Shown here: piece by piece, positions 9,876-21,239 of the stretch | How the letters are laid out: every line of letters starts with the position of its first letter | How positions within the stretch are numbered: position 1 is the first letter of the stretch | Source of the DNA: CAXKXX01 sp964059975 | GTDB taxonomy: Bacteria > Pseudomonadota > Gammaproteobacteria > Enterobacterales > Enterobacteriaceae | Reading direction: 5' to 3' | DNA length: 64,000 bases | Assembly (NCBI GenBank): GCA_964059975.1 | Contig: CAXKXX010000003.1 | Coordinates: 62,001-126,000 of the forward strand | The notes under the pieces: generated by a model | What the model saw: the letters and a program-made list of their open reading frames with translations, nothing else | Told to the model about the DNA's origin: nothing | Database searches by the model: none | Program-made: the position numbers and the translations under genes

Positions 9876-11117
9876 ATGGTGAATCTATCAGAAAAATCTA
9901 AATGCTTCACTCTTAGTACACTTCCATATATTGAACGTGGCACACCGAAATTTATACGGGCTACTCAGGCGCTTTTCTCATCTGGGCTGGCAACCTTTGC
10001 CCTGCTATATTGCGTTCAGCCTATACTTCCAGTACTATCGTATGATTTCGGAATTTCCCCAGCACAAAGTAGTCTCGCGCTTTCTGTGTCCACAGGACTT
10101 TTAGCCATTGGTCTAATATTTACTGGTCCATTATCTGACGCAATTGGTCGTAAGTCGGTTATGCTGGCAGCATTGCTGCTAGCAGCAATCTGTACTTTGA
10201 TTTGCACTGTTATCACTAGCTGGAGTGGTATTTTGATAATGCGTGCGGTGATAGGTTTATCACTAAGCGGCGTAGTCGCAGCCGGAATGACTTACTTGAG
10301 CGAAGAAATTCATCCAAATTTTATTACCTTCTCGATGGGCTTATACATTAGCGGTAACGCGATTGGGGGTATGAGCGGTCGTTTGGTTACCGGACTACTA
10401 GCTGATTTCGCCTCCTGGCGTATTGGTCTAACGGTTATCGGGGTGTTTGCGCTACTCGCCGTCGGTTTATTATGGCGCATTTTACCTTCTTCTAAGCATT
10501 TCTGCGCAACTTCCCCGAGAATCCGTACCCTTATATTTAATTTCAAACTACATTGGCGCGATCGGGGTATGCTATTACTATTTTTAGAGGGATTCTTACT
10601 AATGGGAAGCCTGGTTACTATATATAACTATATAGGTTACCGCCTTCTGATTGCTCCCTATCACTTCAATCAGGCTATGATTAGCTTCTTGCTATCGGCA
10701 GTATATGTCACCGGCACCTATAGCTCATCTAAAGCCGGCTTATTAGCTATGCGCTTTGGGCTTGGCTCAGTGCTATATTTTTCGATTAGCATGATGCTAG
10801 CTGGAATTTTAATTACTGACTTTACATCTATAGGTATAATATTTTTTGGATTAATGCTATTCACTTCTGGTTTCTTTGCAGCTCATGCAGTAGCAAGCAG
10901 TTGGCTAAGCATGCGTGCGCATCACGCGAAAGGTCAGGCGTCTTCGCTCTACTTGTTTTTTTATTATCTTGGATCAAGTCTGGCTGGAACGATTGGCGGC
11001 ATGCTCTGGAATCGCTACAGTTGGCATGCCGTAGTAGTATTTATTACTGCTATGCTACTAATTGCTCTGCTAGCGGCGTATCACCTAAAGCGTATCCCAG
11101 AAGCCGAGCACGTTTAA
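9876..11117 (+). CDS. ynfM: Major facilitator superfamily transporter YnfM
   Basis: Inner-membrane proton-coupled exporter of the drug/arabinose efflux group, substrate unknown. The whole length aligns with E. coli YnfM: RGTPKFIRATQALFSSGLA and YCVQPILPVL near the start, the MFS signature GPLSDAIGRKSVM in the loop after helix 2, MTYLSEEIHPNF, MGLYISGNAIGGMSGR, LHWRDRGM, and SGFFAAHAVASSW near the end. About 12 hydrophobic segments are visible. Length is 413 against 417. The ATG at 9876 lacks a clear ribosome-binding site; a GTG one codon later is possible. It stands alone, flanked by decayed DNA, so it has been kept while its neighbours were lost. Confidence 0.93.
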   Translation: MVNLSEKSKCFTLSTLPYIERGTPKFIRATQALFSSGLATFALLYCVQPILPVLSYDFGISPAQSSLALSVSTGLLAIGLIFTGPLSDAIGRKSVMLAALLLAAICTLICTVITSWSGILIMRAVIGLSLSGVVAAGMTYLSEEIHPNFITFSMGLYISGNAIGGMSGRLVTGLLADFASWRIGLTVIGVFALLAVGLLWRILPSSKHFCATSPRIRTLIFNFKLHWRDRGMLLLFLEGFLLMGSLVTIYNYIGYRLLIAPYHFNQAMISFLLSAVYVTGTYSSSKAGLLAMRFGLGSVLYFSISMMLAGILITDFTSIGIIFFGLMLFTSGFFAAHAVASSWLSMRAHHAKGQASSLYLFFYYLGSSLAGTIGGMLWNRYSWHAVVVFITAMLLIALLAAYHLKRIPEAEHV

Positions 11118-14100
11118 GGGGCCGCACTCTATCGTGCTCATACGCTAGAGTGTTTACAAAAGCATCTCTAGGTATCGATGTCAAGTTGACTGGGAATGCT
11201 AGCCGTAGTTACTAGTACACTAATCACATTAGATATACGATAAATGAAGTATCACTCTCTTGTGTGCGCCCTTAAATTGCTATGTGCCGTCTTTAAATAT
11301 AGTATACGACCTCGATGCTTATGTGATAAACTAAGGCGCTACAAACATTAGAACGAGTACTAATGATAGGAAGTCGATCTACGGATTCTAGTTCGACAAA
11401 CCATCTAGCCTCCTAAAATAGATTAAGACCGATAAAAGTTAAATAGCAAGACTAGTGTGTGCCTGACCCGAGACGCAATCTTCATAGTTCTTATTTTAAA
11501 GATAGTTTCAATAAAGTTCGGTTGCGACGAGAACTGAATATAATCTAAGACTTTCGGTTTATCCTGTTATCTCTATGAATTTTATATATTCAATAGTGCC
11601 GATTACTATCATCTAAAAAGTAAGGACTCATTGCCGAGATAGTACGAATGATACGTATTAATTCGAATAACTGATTGAATAAAACTACATTAAACTCACT
11701 ATTCCTCCTCTTGTTGTATCTTAATAACTTTTCGACAAGATGCTTGAAATAATATCTCTGCTTATTGCTTTTTTCTAAAACGATGCAACCGGCTCTGATC
11801 AGTGATCGTAGCACATTGGTCGGCTAGACTAGTATACGTCTACCTACTACTTATACATCCCATCAGGACTACACTGATATCCTCCGTAATAATATGACAA
11901 TTTCGCTTGATCTAGTCAGTAATAATCTTTTAGAAATATTCTGAATGCTATAGTTAGGAATGTAAAAAATGAGACATAGTATGGTTTTAAAAATCCATAT
12001 AATCTAGTCAACTATGCTGAATATAAAACACATCTTACGGTAACATGCTGATAATAAATGGTGTATAAATATGTATAGCGCCTCTGGTACCACGAATTTT
12101 TGAAAGCCTATCGGTAATTTGCGTGATATACCAGAAAATTTTCCCATGTATTAATGTCCTCTACCCACCTAGTCACTCCATGGAGCTAGCAGATTTTTTC
12201 TAAAAAATCGCAGATCTTAAATACACTAATCATTACTTATTTGAACAGCCAGTCCGACGCTATCTTTGTTTCGGTCCCCTTAATAATATAAATACTTCAG
12301 ATTTTTCCGTATAATTATACGGCGTATTCTTTACTTTCGCTTATGAATTACATACGGTTTGATTCAATTATATTTTTGATATTCTGCTTTAACCCTCTTT
12401 CCTGCTATGATCGTATCATAATTACCACTTATACCTTCTAATGTTAGAGATACCGTATTATTAATGATATACACCTACAAGTTATTAATAACGATCTCGG
12501 ACAGGTTTAAACTATACTTATTTCATGTCCTTCTAATTTTTAAATTAATTTCATTAGCTATCCGGTATAGAGGTACGAGCTAGCATCCTCATAGTTAATT
12601 GATAGCCCACCTCTACATGCATTCTGAGAAATTAATTCTAGAGTCGAAGGAATTCCGCTGCCTAATATCTTTAGTACCACAATTGAGCTTATGATATCTC
12701 GTAGACTGATAAAGGCGGCTGATTGGTAGACTGATAAAGGCGGCTGATTATAGCAATATCATATTATATGAAAGTGAAATACGTAGCTTTACACTAAGTC
12801 CGGACTAATAAAAAGATCGAATCTTAAGTCTATATTTAGAGAAAAAGATAACTGTCGTATTACTTGGGATAGCCTATATTAATATTTCTAAAAGCATAAG
12901 TAATAGGATGGGAAGGTTAAACCCCATTTATATCCAATAAATACTGGTGGGGCGGCTCTAACGATCATAGTCAGACCCTCATTGTGGGCTAAAACGCCGT
13001 GTCGGTACCAGAGAATAGAAAGATATTATAAGGGGTTTCCTATACGCTTTGAGTAAACATGGCGGGGTAAAGTTTATAATTAAGATGGTACTGGCTTACC
13101 GCTAACGTCTATTAATAGCTAATGTGCTCTATGCATTATGCAATTAATTATTCGAAGAATAAATTTTTATCCTCTTTGAGCGTTTTGATTAAGATAAAAG
13201 TGCTACTTTTTCCTGAAAGGAAAAGCACGTTAGCATACTGTATGTGTTCGGGTCGTTGGAAGGTGCATAAGGTGGCGGGTCTTATGAATAGCCCTCAATG
13301 TTGCATTCAGAAATCGATACGTACTGCCCCAAACTTATATCATGCACTAACTCATAAAAATTGAATAATTACTTTCCGAATGCTATTTCTTGATTAGAAG
13401 GCCCACTGACTAGCTACCATACGGGGGTTCCATTTCCTTTCTTATTCAAAAAAGAGGAAAGAGTCTTATTCCTGTTCCAGTTTGGAGCTCTAGATAAATA
13501 GCTGCGCGCGAATATCTTATTAGGATTTTTTGATTTGAATTCAGCATATTGAAGCGCCAAAGCCCATTAATTATATCGAAGATGAAGAGTGTATTCTATT
13601 GCTTATCGTATAAGTAGATTGAATCAACTAATAGTGCTTAAAATATTAGTTAATACGGAAGCAATCCTCTTATTTTTTCAAATTTATGACAAGTAAGCAC
13701 TTATTAAAAATATAGCAACAATGATTACTTTTAATAGTGCATAAGCCACATTCAGATAATTTATCAAAATTTAAGCATCTTAGGCACTTCATAGAGGTAT
13801 GTCAGTGACACTGATGCGCAGTATGGCTGACATGCCAATCAAAAATTCTTGAGAATTAGTAGCGTCACTAATAAAAATTAATATCTAAATCTGATAATAT
13901 GACGTGTAATTTATAGAGAATATTCTGATTTATAAGCTGATTTATCCTGATTAAGGATCTAGATCGGTAAATACAATGCGTACAGCGTTAAATGTAAGCT
14001 TAGTAAAGTCAGCGATTCCAACTAGACGAGTTATGCCTGGGCCAAGCATTCAGACCCAAGCTCACGTGATCTAGATACCATCTTATTAGGGCACTATATA

Positions 14101-14449
14101 ATATGTAGATATGCTGCATAATCAAATTAAAGCGAGCCTATTAGATGTAATCTTCATGGAGCGGCTTTAATCTTAGTTAAATTTCATAAGGTGAAGAGGC
14201 CATACTCTCGAGTAGCAGAGGATATTAAGTCTAGAAATCAAGAGGTATACCTGCGCGCTCGAATCAAATTAATAAAAATAGGGTAGTTAATTTCTATTTA
14301 ACCGTTAAAATGCTTGCCATCGAAAACCAAGAAATTAATACTGCAACTTACTATAGTAAAACTCTGATGCTAATATTTTCTACAGTAGATAATGCGCGTA
14401 ACATTATTTAATATATCTACTGTAAATATTGCCATTCAAAACTGATTAA
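11118..14449. other. Large silent region between ynfM and rnb
   Basis: About 3.3 kb with stops in all frames, the longest gap in the window. Short frames at 11590-11814 (minus) and 13122-13364 (plus) show no known motif. A tandem 25-bp duplication lies at 12701-12750. ynfM and rnb are not neighbours in E. coli, so a deletion or rearrangement probably joins two old regions here. No remnant gene could be named. Confidence 0.55.
12701..12750. repeat. Tandem duplication, 25-bp unit
   Basis: Units 12701-12725 and 12726-12750 are identical over the first 24 bases (GTAGACTGATAAAGGCGGCT, GATT) and differ only in the last base. It lies in non-coding DNA and is typical of a recent slippage event. Confidence 0.9.
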
Positions 14450-14458
14450 TTGGACGTT

Positions 14459-16396
14459 ATGCTTCAAGATAATCCGCTTCTAGCACAACTTAAACAGCAA
14501 CTAAATGCTCAGATCCCCCGCGTGAAAGGCATAGTAAAAGGCACCGAAAAAGGCTACGGATTTCTTGAAGTCCACAGTCAAAAGAGCTATTTCATTCCTC
14601 CTTCTTATATGAAGAAAGTCATGAAGGGCGATCGCGTCATTGCAACCCTACATACTGAGAAAAATCGAGAAATCGCTAAACCGGAGGCTCTTTTAGAGCC
14701 ATTTCTATCGCGCTTTATTGGAAGAGTACAGAAAAATGACCACCATCTATTTATCACACCTATCTATCCTTTTATAAAAGAGGGGATTCAGTGTCATGAT
14801 GGTACTAACTTAACCCACAACTTTAATCCCGGTGATTGGGCAATCGCAGAAGTATGTCGTCACCCGCTGAACGGTGATCGCGGATTTTGTGCTAAATTAA
14901 CTCATTTAATTTCCGAATCCGGAGATCCTTTCACGCCTTGGTGGGTGACTTTAGCACGTCACAACTTAGAAAAATCGGCGCCGCAGATGGTAAGAATGGG
15001 CGATCCGGAAACTATGCTGAAATGTGAAGACCTAACTGATTTAGACTTTATCACTATTGATAGTGCTAGTACGCAAGATATCGACGATGCGCTATTTGTA
15101 ATAGATAACGGTGACGGTTCGCTACAGCTGACTATTGCTATTGCTGATCCGACCACCTATATTAAACAGGGTAGTTTACTTGATAATATCGCTAGAGCAC
15201 GCTCTTTTACCAATTATCTTCCAAGCTTTAACATTCCAATGCTGCCACGTGAGCTGTCCGATAAGTTATGCTCACTACATCCGAATGAAGGCCGACAGGT
15301 CCTCGCTTGCCGCGTAACTATCAGCACTGACGGAGCGTTAAGCAACAATATTCAGTTCTTTGTCGCCAAGATTGAATCGAAAGCTAAGCTAGTGTATCAC
15401 GAAGTTTCTGATTGGTTGGAAGGGATAACAGGATGGAGCCCTCCCAGCGAAGCTATCGCGCAGCAGATCACTTTACTGAAACGAGTTCAAGAAGTACGTA
15501 ATAGGTGGCGTCATCAATACGCTCTAGTTTTTAAAGATCGCCCCAATTATAGATTTGTTCTCGGTAAAAAAGGTAATGTGATAAAAATCATTACCGAATA
15601 TCCCCGAACTGCCAATCATATCGTTGAAGAATGCATGATCGCTGCTAACGTTTGCGCCGCAAAGGTATTACGCGATCATTTTGGATTTGGCGTATATAAC
15701 GTACATACTGGTTTTGATCCCCTATTGATCGACCAGGTAGTTAGGGTGTTACAGGACAATGGCGTTGAAACTAGCGCCGATAAACTGTTAAGACTTGAAG
15801 GCTTCTGTGAGTTACGACGTTACCTAGATTCACAACCCACCCAATTTTTAGATAGCCGTATTCGGCGCTTTCAAACTTGTACGGCAATTAGAGCGACTCC
15901 GGGTCCGCATTTTGGTTTAGGTTTAGATGCCTATGCTACCTGGACCTCACCGCTTCGTAAGTATGGAGATATGATTAATCACCGCCTTCTGAAAGCGATC
16001 ATTACAAAACAGACTGCAGAAAAACCAAAAGAAGCGCTTATGATGCAGATAAGTGAACGCCGACGCTTAAATCGCATAGCAGAACGTGATGTCGGAGACT
16101 GGTTATATGCACTTTATCTTCAAGATCACGTAGGCACAAAGAAGCGTTTCACTGCAGAAATTATCGATATTATGCGCAGAGGCATGCGCGTGCGTCTTCT
16201 AGACAATGGTGCCACTGCATTTATTCCTAATCCACTTATTCATACAGAATTTGGTGGGATACAGTACACACAAAACGACGGCTCCGCACAATTAAAAAGT
16301 AAGGCGACTTATCAGTTATACGATACTATTAAGGTGATTATCTCCGAGGTATCTATAGATACCCGAAGTGTCATCGTCCATGCGGTAGTGGATTAA
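14459..16396 (+). CDS. rnb: Exoribonuclease II (RNase II)
   Basis: Processive 3'-to-5' exoribonuclease that degrades unstructured RNA. MLQDNPLLAQLKQQL matches the E. coli N-terminus, so the ATG at 14459 is preferred over an in-frame TTG nine bases upstream. Domains: cold-shock RNA-binding domains to about residue 190, RNB catalytic domain with the metal-binding run DSASTQDIDDALF, then NIPMLPRELSDKLCSL, GPHFGLGLDAYATWTSPLRKYGDM (in pieces) and a C-terminal S1 domain (RRGMRVRLLDNGATAFIP). Length is 645 against 644 in E. coli. A strong bidirectional-type terminator lies 93 bases downstream. No neighbour belongs to an obvious operon. Confidence 0.97.
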   Translation: MLQDNPLLAQLKQQLNAQIPRVKGIVKGTEKGYGFLEVHSQKSYFIPPSYMKKVMKGDRVIATLHTEKNREIAKPEALLEPFLSRFIGRVQKNDHHLFITPIYPFIKEGIQCHDGTNLTHNFNPGDWAIAEVCRHPLNGDRGFCAKLTHLISESGDPFTPWWVTLARHNLEKSAPQMVRMGDPETMLKCEDLTDLDFITIDSASTQDIDDALFVIDNGDGSLQLTIAIADPTTYIKQGSLLDNIARARSFTNYLPSFNIPMLPRELSDKLCSLHPNEGRQVLACRVTISTDGALSNNIQFFVAKIESKAKLVYHEVSDWLEGITGWSPPSEAIAQQITLLKRVQEVRNRWRHQYALVFKDRPNYRFVLGKKGNVIKIITEYPRTANHIVEECMIAANVCAAKVLRDHFGFGVYNVHTGFDPLLIDQVVRVLQDNGVETSADKLLRLEGFCELRRYLDSQPTQFLDSRIRRFQTCTAIRATPGPHFGLGLDAYATWTSPLRKYGDMINHRLLKAIITKQTAEKPKEALMMQISERRRLNRIAERDVGDWLYALYLQDHVGTKKRFTAEIIDIMRRGMRVRLLDNGATAFIPNPLIHTEFGGIQYTQNDGSAQLKSKATYQLYDTIKVIISEVSIDTRSVIVHAVVD

Positions 16397-16488
16397 TATT
16401 AACCATTGATCAGGCCATAAACCTATCTCTGACTTTCTTATTGGTTTAAAAATTATGAAAAATTCACCATAGTCTCTTATCACATTAA

Positions 16489-16547
16489 TAAGTAAAAATG
16501 CGCCTTACCTTCTGAAACAATCAGAAGGTAAGGCGCATTTTTACTTA
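16489..16547. terminator. Bidirectional intrinsic terminator after rnb
   Basis: Perfect 27-bp inverted repeat (arms 16489-16515 and 16521-16547) with loop AACAA. The core stem is GC-rich (GCGCCTTACCTTCTGA and its complement), flanked by AAAAAT on the left and ATTTTTA on the right, which gives a T-tract on both strands. It fits termination of rnb transcripts. Confidence 0.85.
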
Positions 16548-17455
16548 CAGGCAATACACTTTCATGTAATCGCCGAAATCTACTGTTTTGAACAATATAC
16601 ATGTAAGCGCTTAGAAGAAGTATTTTGAATAAAAATGAAATTTTTATTTTTTTAAAAAATTAGATTATATATCTAATTAATCGATCATTCTATACCTAAT
16701 AAGTAAGCAATAATCCTCATTATAGATTTTATAATTAAATAATATTTGTTATTTTATTAAGTTATTTAACGATGACAGCATTTTCTGTATAAAATTTTTT
16801 AGAAATTAGATCTATATTTTAAAAATTAATAAAATTAAAGTAAAAAATTTTTTATAAAACCAATTATAATAAGAATTATGCCTAGCTAGGTCTAATTGTT
16901 TTAGAACACTTAATCAGATGTTAATAGGACTTCTAATCATAGATAAAAACTATAAGTTATAAATAAAATTAAAAAAATGAGTGAAACCGAGATGAAAATT
17001 TCGTATCTAAAAAAGCTTATTTTTAAATTAAAATGAATGCGGTCAAATAAACAGAAATTTGCTAATATTAAACTCAAGAAATGCATACGTGGGATAGTTT
17101 ATCTATAAACGAGTTTTATAGATAAAACTAGGTAAGGTTTTATTTAGTAGACTAAATAGAGTATAAGCAGTTAACGCGCTAGATGTATGCAGAAATTATG
17201 GTGTGCAATGTGGCATGGAATCTGACTTTGAGTACGGCTCTGTGCGTTGATCATGAATCTATTAGCGCCGTTAAATAATAAAAAAATTAAAATTTTTACT
17301 TCAGATTATTTTTAAGAGCTATTTTTAATTAAAAAAATAATTTACTAAAACTTTTCCTAATCCGACACTTTTCTTATTTTTACTTAAAATAGAGAGATAT
17401 TCCTCGAGTGCGCGGTATCTGGAACGAAAGTGCTTGATGTGTAGGCCTATAGAAT
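16548..17455. other. Very AT-rich non-coding stretch between rnb and tRNA-Lys
   Basis: About 900 bases dominated by A and T runs. No coding frame, tRNA-like fold or recognisable remnant was seen. Confidence 0.6.
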
Positions 17456-17531
17456 TGGTGGGTCGTGCAGGATTCGAACCTGCGACCAATTGATTAAAAG
17501 TCAACTGCTCTACCAACTGAGCTAACGACCC
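17456..17531 (-). tRNA. tRNA-Lys (anticodon TTT), CCA encoded
   Basis: Minus-strand sequence GGGTCGTTAGCTCAGTTGG onward is nearly identical to E. coli lysine tRNA. The anticodon loop reads CTTTTAA (anticodon TTT), the T-arm is GCAGGTTCGAATCCTGC, and the 3' end is ACCA. The position, in the same block as tRNA-Val, gltX, tRNA-Ala and nupC, matches the E. coli valUXY-lysV to nupC region. Confidence 0.97.
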
Positions 17532-17725
17532 GAAGAAAGTGATGAGGTCTACCTTATTAGGTGGTCTGGATGCTTACTCATGGGGTTTTTTATGATATAT
17601 CAAATAGTCTTCGGTGAAGTATATTTTTAAATCGACTGATCCCTGATTTTTTATCTAAACGTACATTGTAGTTGTGAAAGCACGCAACTTTTATGGACTG
17701 TATACTTTTTATTGCTTTACTAGGT

Positions 17726-17801
17726 TGGTGGGCGATGACGGATTTGAACCGCCGACCCCCTCCGTGTAAAGGAGGTGCTCTACCTACTGAGCTAATCGCC
17801 C
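17726..17801 (-). tRNA. tRNA-Val (anticodon TAC), CCA encoded
   Basis: Minus-strand GGGCGATTAGCTCAG onward, anticodon loop TTTACAC (TAC), T-arm GGCGGTTCAAATCCGTC and 3' end ACCA. E. coli has three valine copies plus one lysine copy here; only one valine copy remains, about 195 bases from tRNA-Lys. Confidence 0.96.
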
Positions 17802-18100
17802 CTTGGCTTACTTGCATGAAGCATTATAAGGACGCTTCACATTGAGTCAATAGTTTTTAAAATGATTTTAATTTTTCTCCTTAAAATTATACCATATTTA
17901 TTTATTATCAGGAGTAAGGGTGGACTACATTCTCGTTGATTCAATAAGGTCAACGGAGGCTGGAGATTGATACATCAGAGCGATATCTTTTTAGATTTTA
18001 TAATTTAGTTTTAATAGTACATTACTATCTATTTTTAAAGTCTGATCAACTGTTACTAAATATTTATCTCTACATATTATGTAGTAAGGCGATGAATACA

Positions 18101-19510
18101 ATGAAAATAAAAACCCGTTTTGCGCCAAGCCCCACCGGACAGCTACATCTAGGCGGAGCGCGTACCGCTCTTTATTCTTGGCTTTTTAGCCGTCACGCAG
18201 GTGGAGAATTCTTTCTACGCATCGAAGATACTGACTTTGAGCGTTCTACTACAGAAGCAATTGACGCAATTATAGATAGCATGAACTGGTTAGGTTTAGA
18301 GTGGGATAAAGGCCCCTATTTCCAAAGTAAGCGTTTTGACCGTTATAACTCCGTAATTAACCATATGCTACTAGAGAATACGGTCTATAAGTGTTATTGC
18401 TCTAAAGCACGTTTGGATGCACTTCGAGAAAAACAGATTAAAAATGGTAAAAAACCACGCTATGACGGTTATTGTCGCGAAGGTAATCATAGACATGATG
18501 ATAATCAGGCCCATGTAATACGTTTTCGTAATCCAAAAGAAGGCTCGGTGATCTTTGAAGATCACATCCGAGGCTCAATTGAATTCAGTAATCAGGAACT
18601 TGAGGATTTAATTATCCGACGCACTGACGGCTCCCCCACTTATAATTTTTGTGTAGTAGTAGATGACTGGGATATGGAAATCACTCATGTCATTCGTGGT
18701 GAAGACCACATTAACAACACACCACGTCAGATCAATATACTGAAAGCATTGGGGGCACCTATACCGGAATATGCGCATGTTTCAATGATTCTCGATACTG
18801 ATGGAAAAAAACTGTCTAAGCGATACGGAGCGATGGGAGTGATCCAGTATCGTGATGATGGGTATCTACCACAGGCATTACTGAATTATTTAGTACGCCT
18901 AGGCTGGTCACATGGCGACCAAGAAATCTTTTCCCTCGATGAAATGAAAAGTCTCTTTACTCTAAATGCGATTAATAAATCAGCAAGCGCCTTCAATTAT
19001 GAGAAGCTGCAATGGCTGAACCAGCACTATATCAAGAATATGCCTATAAAAGAGGTGGCTGCACATCTGACGTGGCATCTCAGTAAGATGGGGATTGAAA
19101 CCCAAAATGGTCCTGAATTGAAAGATATAGTTAAGCTTTTTAGAGCACGCTGTAAAACTTTGAAAATAATGGCCGAGGCATGCCGGTGCTTTTATGAAGA
19201 TTTCGATAAATTCGATAGTCATACTGCTGAGAAATACCTACGTTCAAGCGCTCGTGCAACATTAGAAATGACGTACGAGAATCTCGAAAAGCTTACTGTA
19301 TGGACACTAAAAAATGTGCGTAGTGCTATTCAGTGCATGGCAGATGATCTGAATTTAGAGATGTGTTCATTTGGAATGCCGTTACGTGTAGCGTTGACCG
19401 GATCTCAGAAGTCTCCTAGCATCGACGTTACTGCGTACATGATCGGACGAGTACGTTCTCTAAATCGTATTCGTATGGCTCTAGAGTATATCAACGAGCA
19501 TGAAAAATAG
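18101..19510 (+). CDS. gltX: Glutamyl-tRNA synthetase
   Basis: Class I synthetase charging tRNA-Glu, essential. The HIGH-type motif lies in RFAPSPTGQLHLGG near the start and the KMSKS-type motif is KKLSKRYGA. The zinc-site cysteines are kept (YKCYCSK and RYDGYC). Length from MKIKTRF is 469 against 471 in E. coli. An ATG nine bases upstream (18092) is equally possible because AAGG precedes it closely; MKIKTRF was chosen because it matches the family start. It is divergent from the tRNA-Val/tRNA-Lys pair, as in E. coli. Confidence 0.97.
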   Translation: MKIKTRFAPSPTGQLHLGGARTALYSWLFSRHAGGEFFLRIEDTDFERSTTEAIDAIIDSMNWLGLEWDKGPYFQSKRFDRYNSVINHMLLENTVYKCYCSKARLDALREKQIKNGKKPRYDGYCREGNHRHDDNQAHVIRFRNPKEGSVIFEDHIRGSIEFSNQELEDLIIRRTDGSPTYNFCVVVDDWDMEITHVIRGEDHINNTPRQINILKALGAPIPEYAHVSMILDTDGKKLSKRYGAMGVIQYRDDGYLPQALLNYLVRLGWSHGDQEIFSLDEMKSLFTLNAINKSASAFNYEKLQWLNQHYIKNMPIKEVAAHLTWHLSKMGIETQNGPELKDIVKLFRARCKTLKIMAEACRCFYEDFDKFDSHTAEKYLRSSARATLEMTYENLEKLTVWTLKNVRSAIQCMADDLNLEMCSFGMPLRVALTGSQKSPSIDVTAYMIGRVRSLNRIRMALEYINEHEK

Positions 19511-19719
19511 GATTGATTTCTTAATCAGCAATACTAAATTAGTTATTTTTAGACAATGATTTAAGGTAATACCATGCTGCTTACTAACATCTTTATGCAG
19601 TATCAGATCGACCCAGCAACTTTTTAAACAGTGACAAGTTAGTTACGACTTAATGATTGACAGTTCGCACGAAACTACATATAGTATATTTTAATAAATA
19701 TATAAGATAGTAATGAGAT

Positions 19720-19792
<73 letters not shown>

Positions 19793-19989
19793 TAAAAACA
19801 GAAGCATATCCCACACCCATTCTCCATGTCCCAAACTATCCGCACCTCGTTTCATAACTACTACCTAACATAGTACCTATCTCTATCTAGGCGCAAATAT
19901 CACGACTATTCTGATGAATAAATGCGCTCTTTAAAGCATGGAGAGTGAATTGCATTTTTTCGTTTTTGTTCTGGACTCTCGGTCTCGTT

Positions 19990-21177
19990 CTAGTTTATAA
20001 TGAAGCCTGCCATAGATGCAGAAAGCATACTGACTAACGTTGAGCCGTATACTAGCCTTAAACCAAATCGTGATACAACATTGCCCTGATGTTCACTTAG
20101 ACCCTTCAACGCTCCTGAAATTATTCCAATAGAAGAAAAATTCGAAAAAGAAACTAGAAACACAGATAATATGGCTATGCTGTGCGATGAAAGTTCTCGA
20201 GATATTTTATGCAATTCCATCATCGCCAAAAATTCGTTAGAAACCAACTTAATTGCCATGATACTAGAAACTCGTAAGGCCTCCTGCTTGGGGACACCAA
20301 TAATCCAAGCAAACGGATAGAAGAAATAACCGAGGACATGTTGAAAGCTTAGGCCAAAAATAGCGCCAAATAAACCATTTAACGCAGCGAGAAGTGAGAT
20401 AAAACCAATTAGCATTGCGGCAACAATAATTGCTACTTTAAAACCAGTCAGGATGTACTCAGTTAGCATTTCGAAGAAACTATGCGCCCGATTTAATTCG
20501 CCTAAGCACAAATCTTCCTCTTGACTGATATCATACGGATTAATTAATGACAGAACGATGAAAGTGCTAAACATGTTCAAAATCAATGCTGCTATCACAA
20601 ACTTAGGATCCAGTATAACCATGTAGGCCCCGATAGTAGACACGGACACCGTGGACATTGCGGTTGCCGCCATATTGTACATGCGCTTTTCTGACAATTT
20701 ATTCAAAATATCCTTATAGGCAATAAAATTTTCAGATTGGCCAAGAATAAGTGTACTCACGGCATTGAACGACTCTAGTTTACCCATACCGTTAAATTTT
20801 GATAGTGCAACCCCAACAGTCTGGATAATAAATGGCAATACTTTGATATATTGTAAAACACCGATAAGTGCAGATATAAAAACGATAGGACAGAGTACTT
20901 TAAGGAAAAAAAATGCTAAGTTTTGTTCGGCCATGCCACCAAATACAAAAGAAGTCCCCGATTCAGCAAATTTAAGCAGATGATCAAATAATGCTGCGCA
21001 TTCCCCTAAAAAGTCTAAACCCGTTTCCTCATTTAGGAGAAAATAGGCTAATAGTATTTCAAAGACTATTAGCCTAATGATATAGCTTATATTGATATTT
21101 TTACGATCTTGGCATACTAATAAGGCTAAAAGTATCACAACTATCAAAGATAAAAAAAAATGTAAAAATCGGGACAT
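19990..21177 (-). CDS. nupC: Nucleoside:proton symporter NupC
   Basis: Inner-membrane concentrative nucleoside transporter taking up pyrimidine nucleosides and adenosine. The start at 21177 (MSRFLHFFLSLIVV) matches the E. coli N-terminus and has GGAG five bases upstream; the frame runs 20 codons further but without support. Diagnostic stretches: FFFLKVLCPIVFISALIG, NGMGKLESFNAVS, ILGQSENFIAYKDIL, MAATAMSTVSVSTIGAYM, KLVSNEFLAMMELHKI and ISVFLVSFSNFSSIGII-like segment near the end. Several long hydrophobic helices are visible. Length is 395 against 400. The gene between tRNA-Ala and nupC in E. coli (pdeA) is absent. Confidence 0.97.
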   Translation of the reverse strand: MSRFLHFFLSLIVVILLALLVCQDRKNINISYIIRLIVFEILLAYFLLNEETGLDFLGECAALFDHLLKFAESGTSFVFGGMAEQNLAFFFLKVLCPIVFISALIGVLQYIKVLPFIIQTVGVALSKFNGMGKLESFNAVSTLILGQSENFIAYKDILNKLSEKRMYNMAATAMSTVSVSTIGAYMVILDPKFVIAALILNMFSTFIVLSLINPYDISQEEDLCLGELNRAHSFFEMLTEYILTGFKVAIIVAAMLIGFISLLAALNGLFGAIFGLSFQHVLGYFFYPFAWIIGVPKQEALRVSSIMAIKLVSNEFLAMMELHKISRELSSHSIAILSVFLVSFSNFSSIGIISGALKGLSEHQGNVVSRFGLRLVYGSTLVSMLSASMAGFIIN

Positions 21178-21239
21178 CTTTACTCCAAAAATAAGGCTAG
21201 CTAGATTGCTTCTATCATTATTTGAATGATAGAACACTA

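Noticed and set aside
13122..13364. 80-codon frame as a possible small gene
   Set aside because: No ribosome-binding site, no recognisable motif, in a block full of stops; expected by chance in 3 kb.
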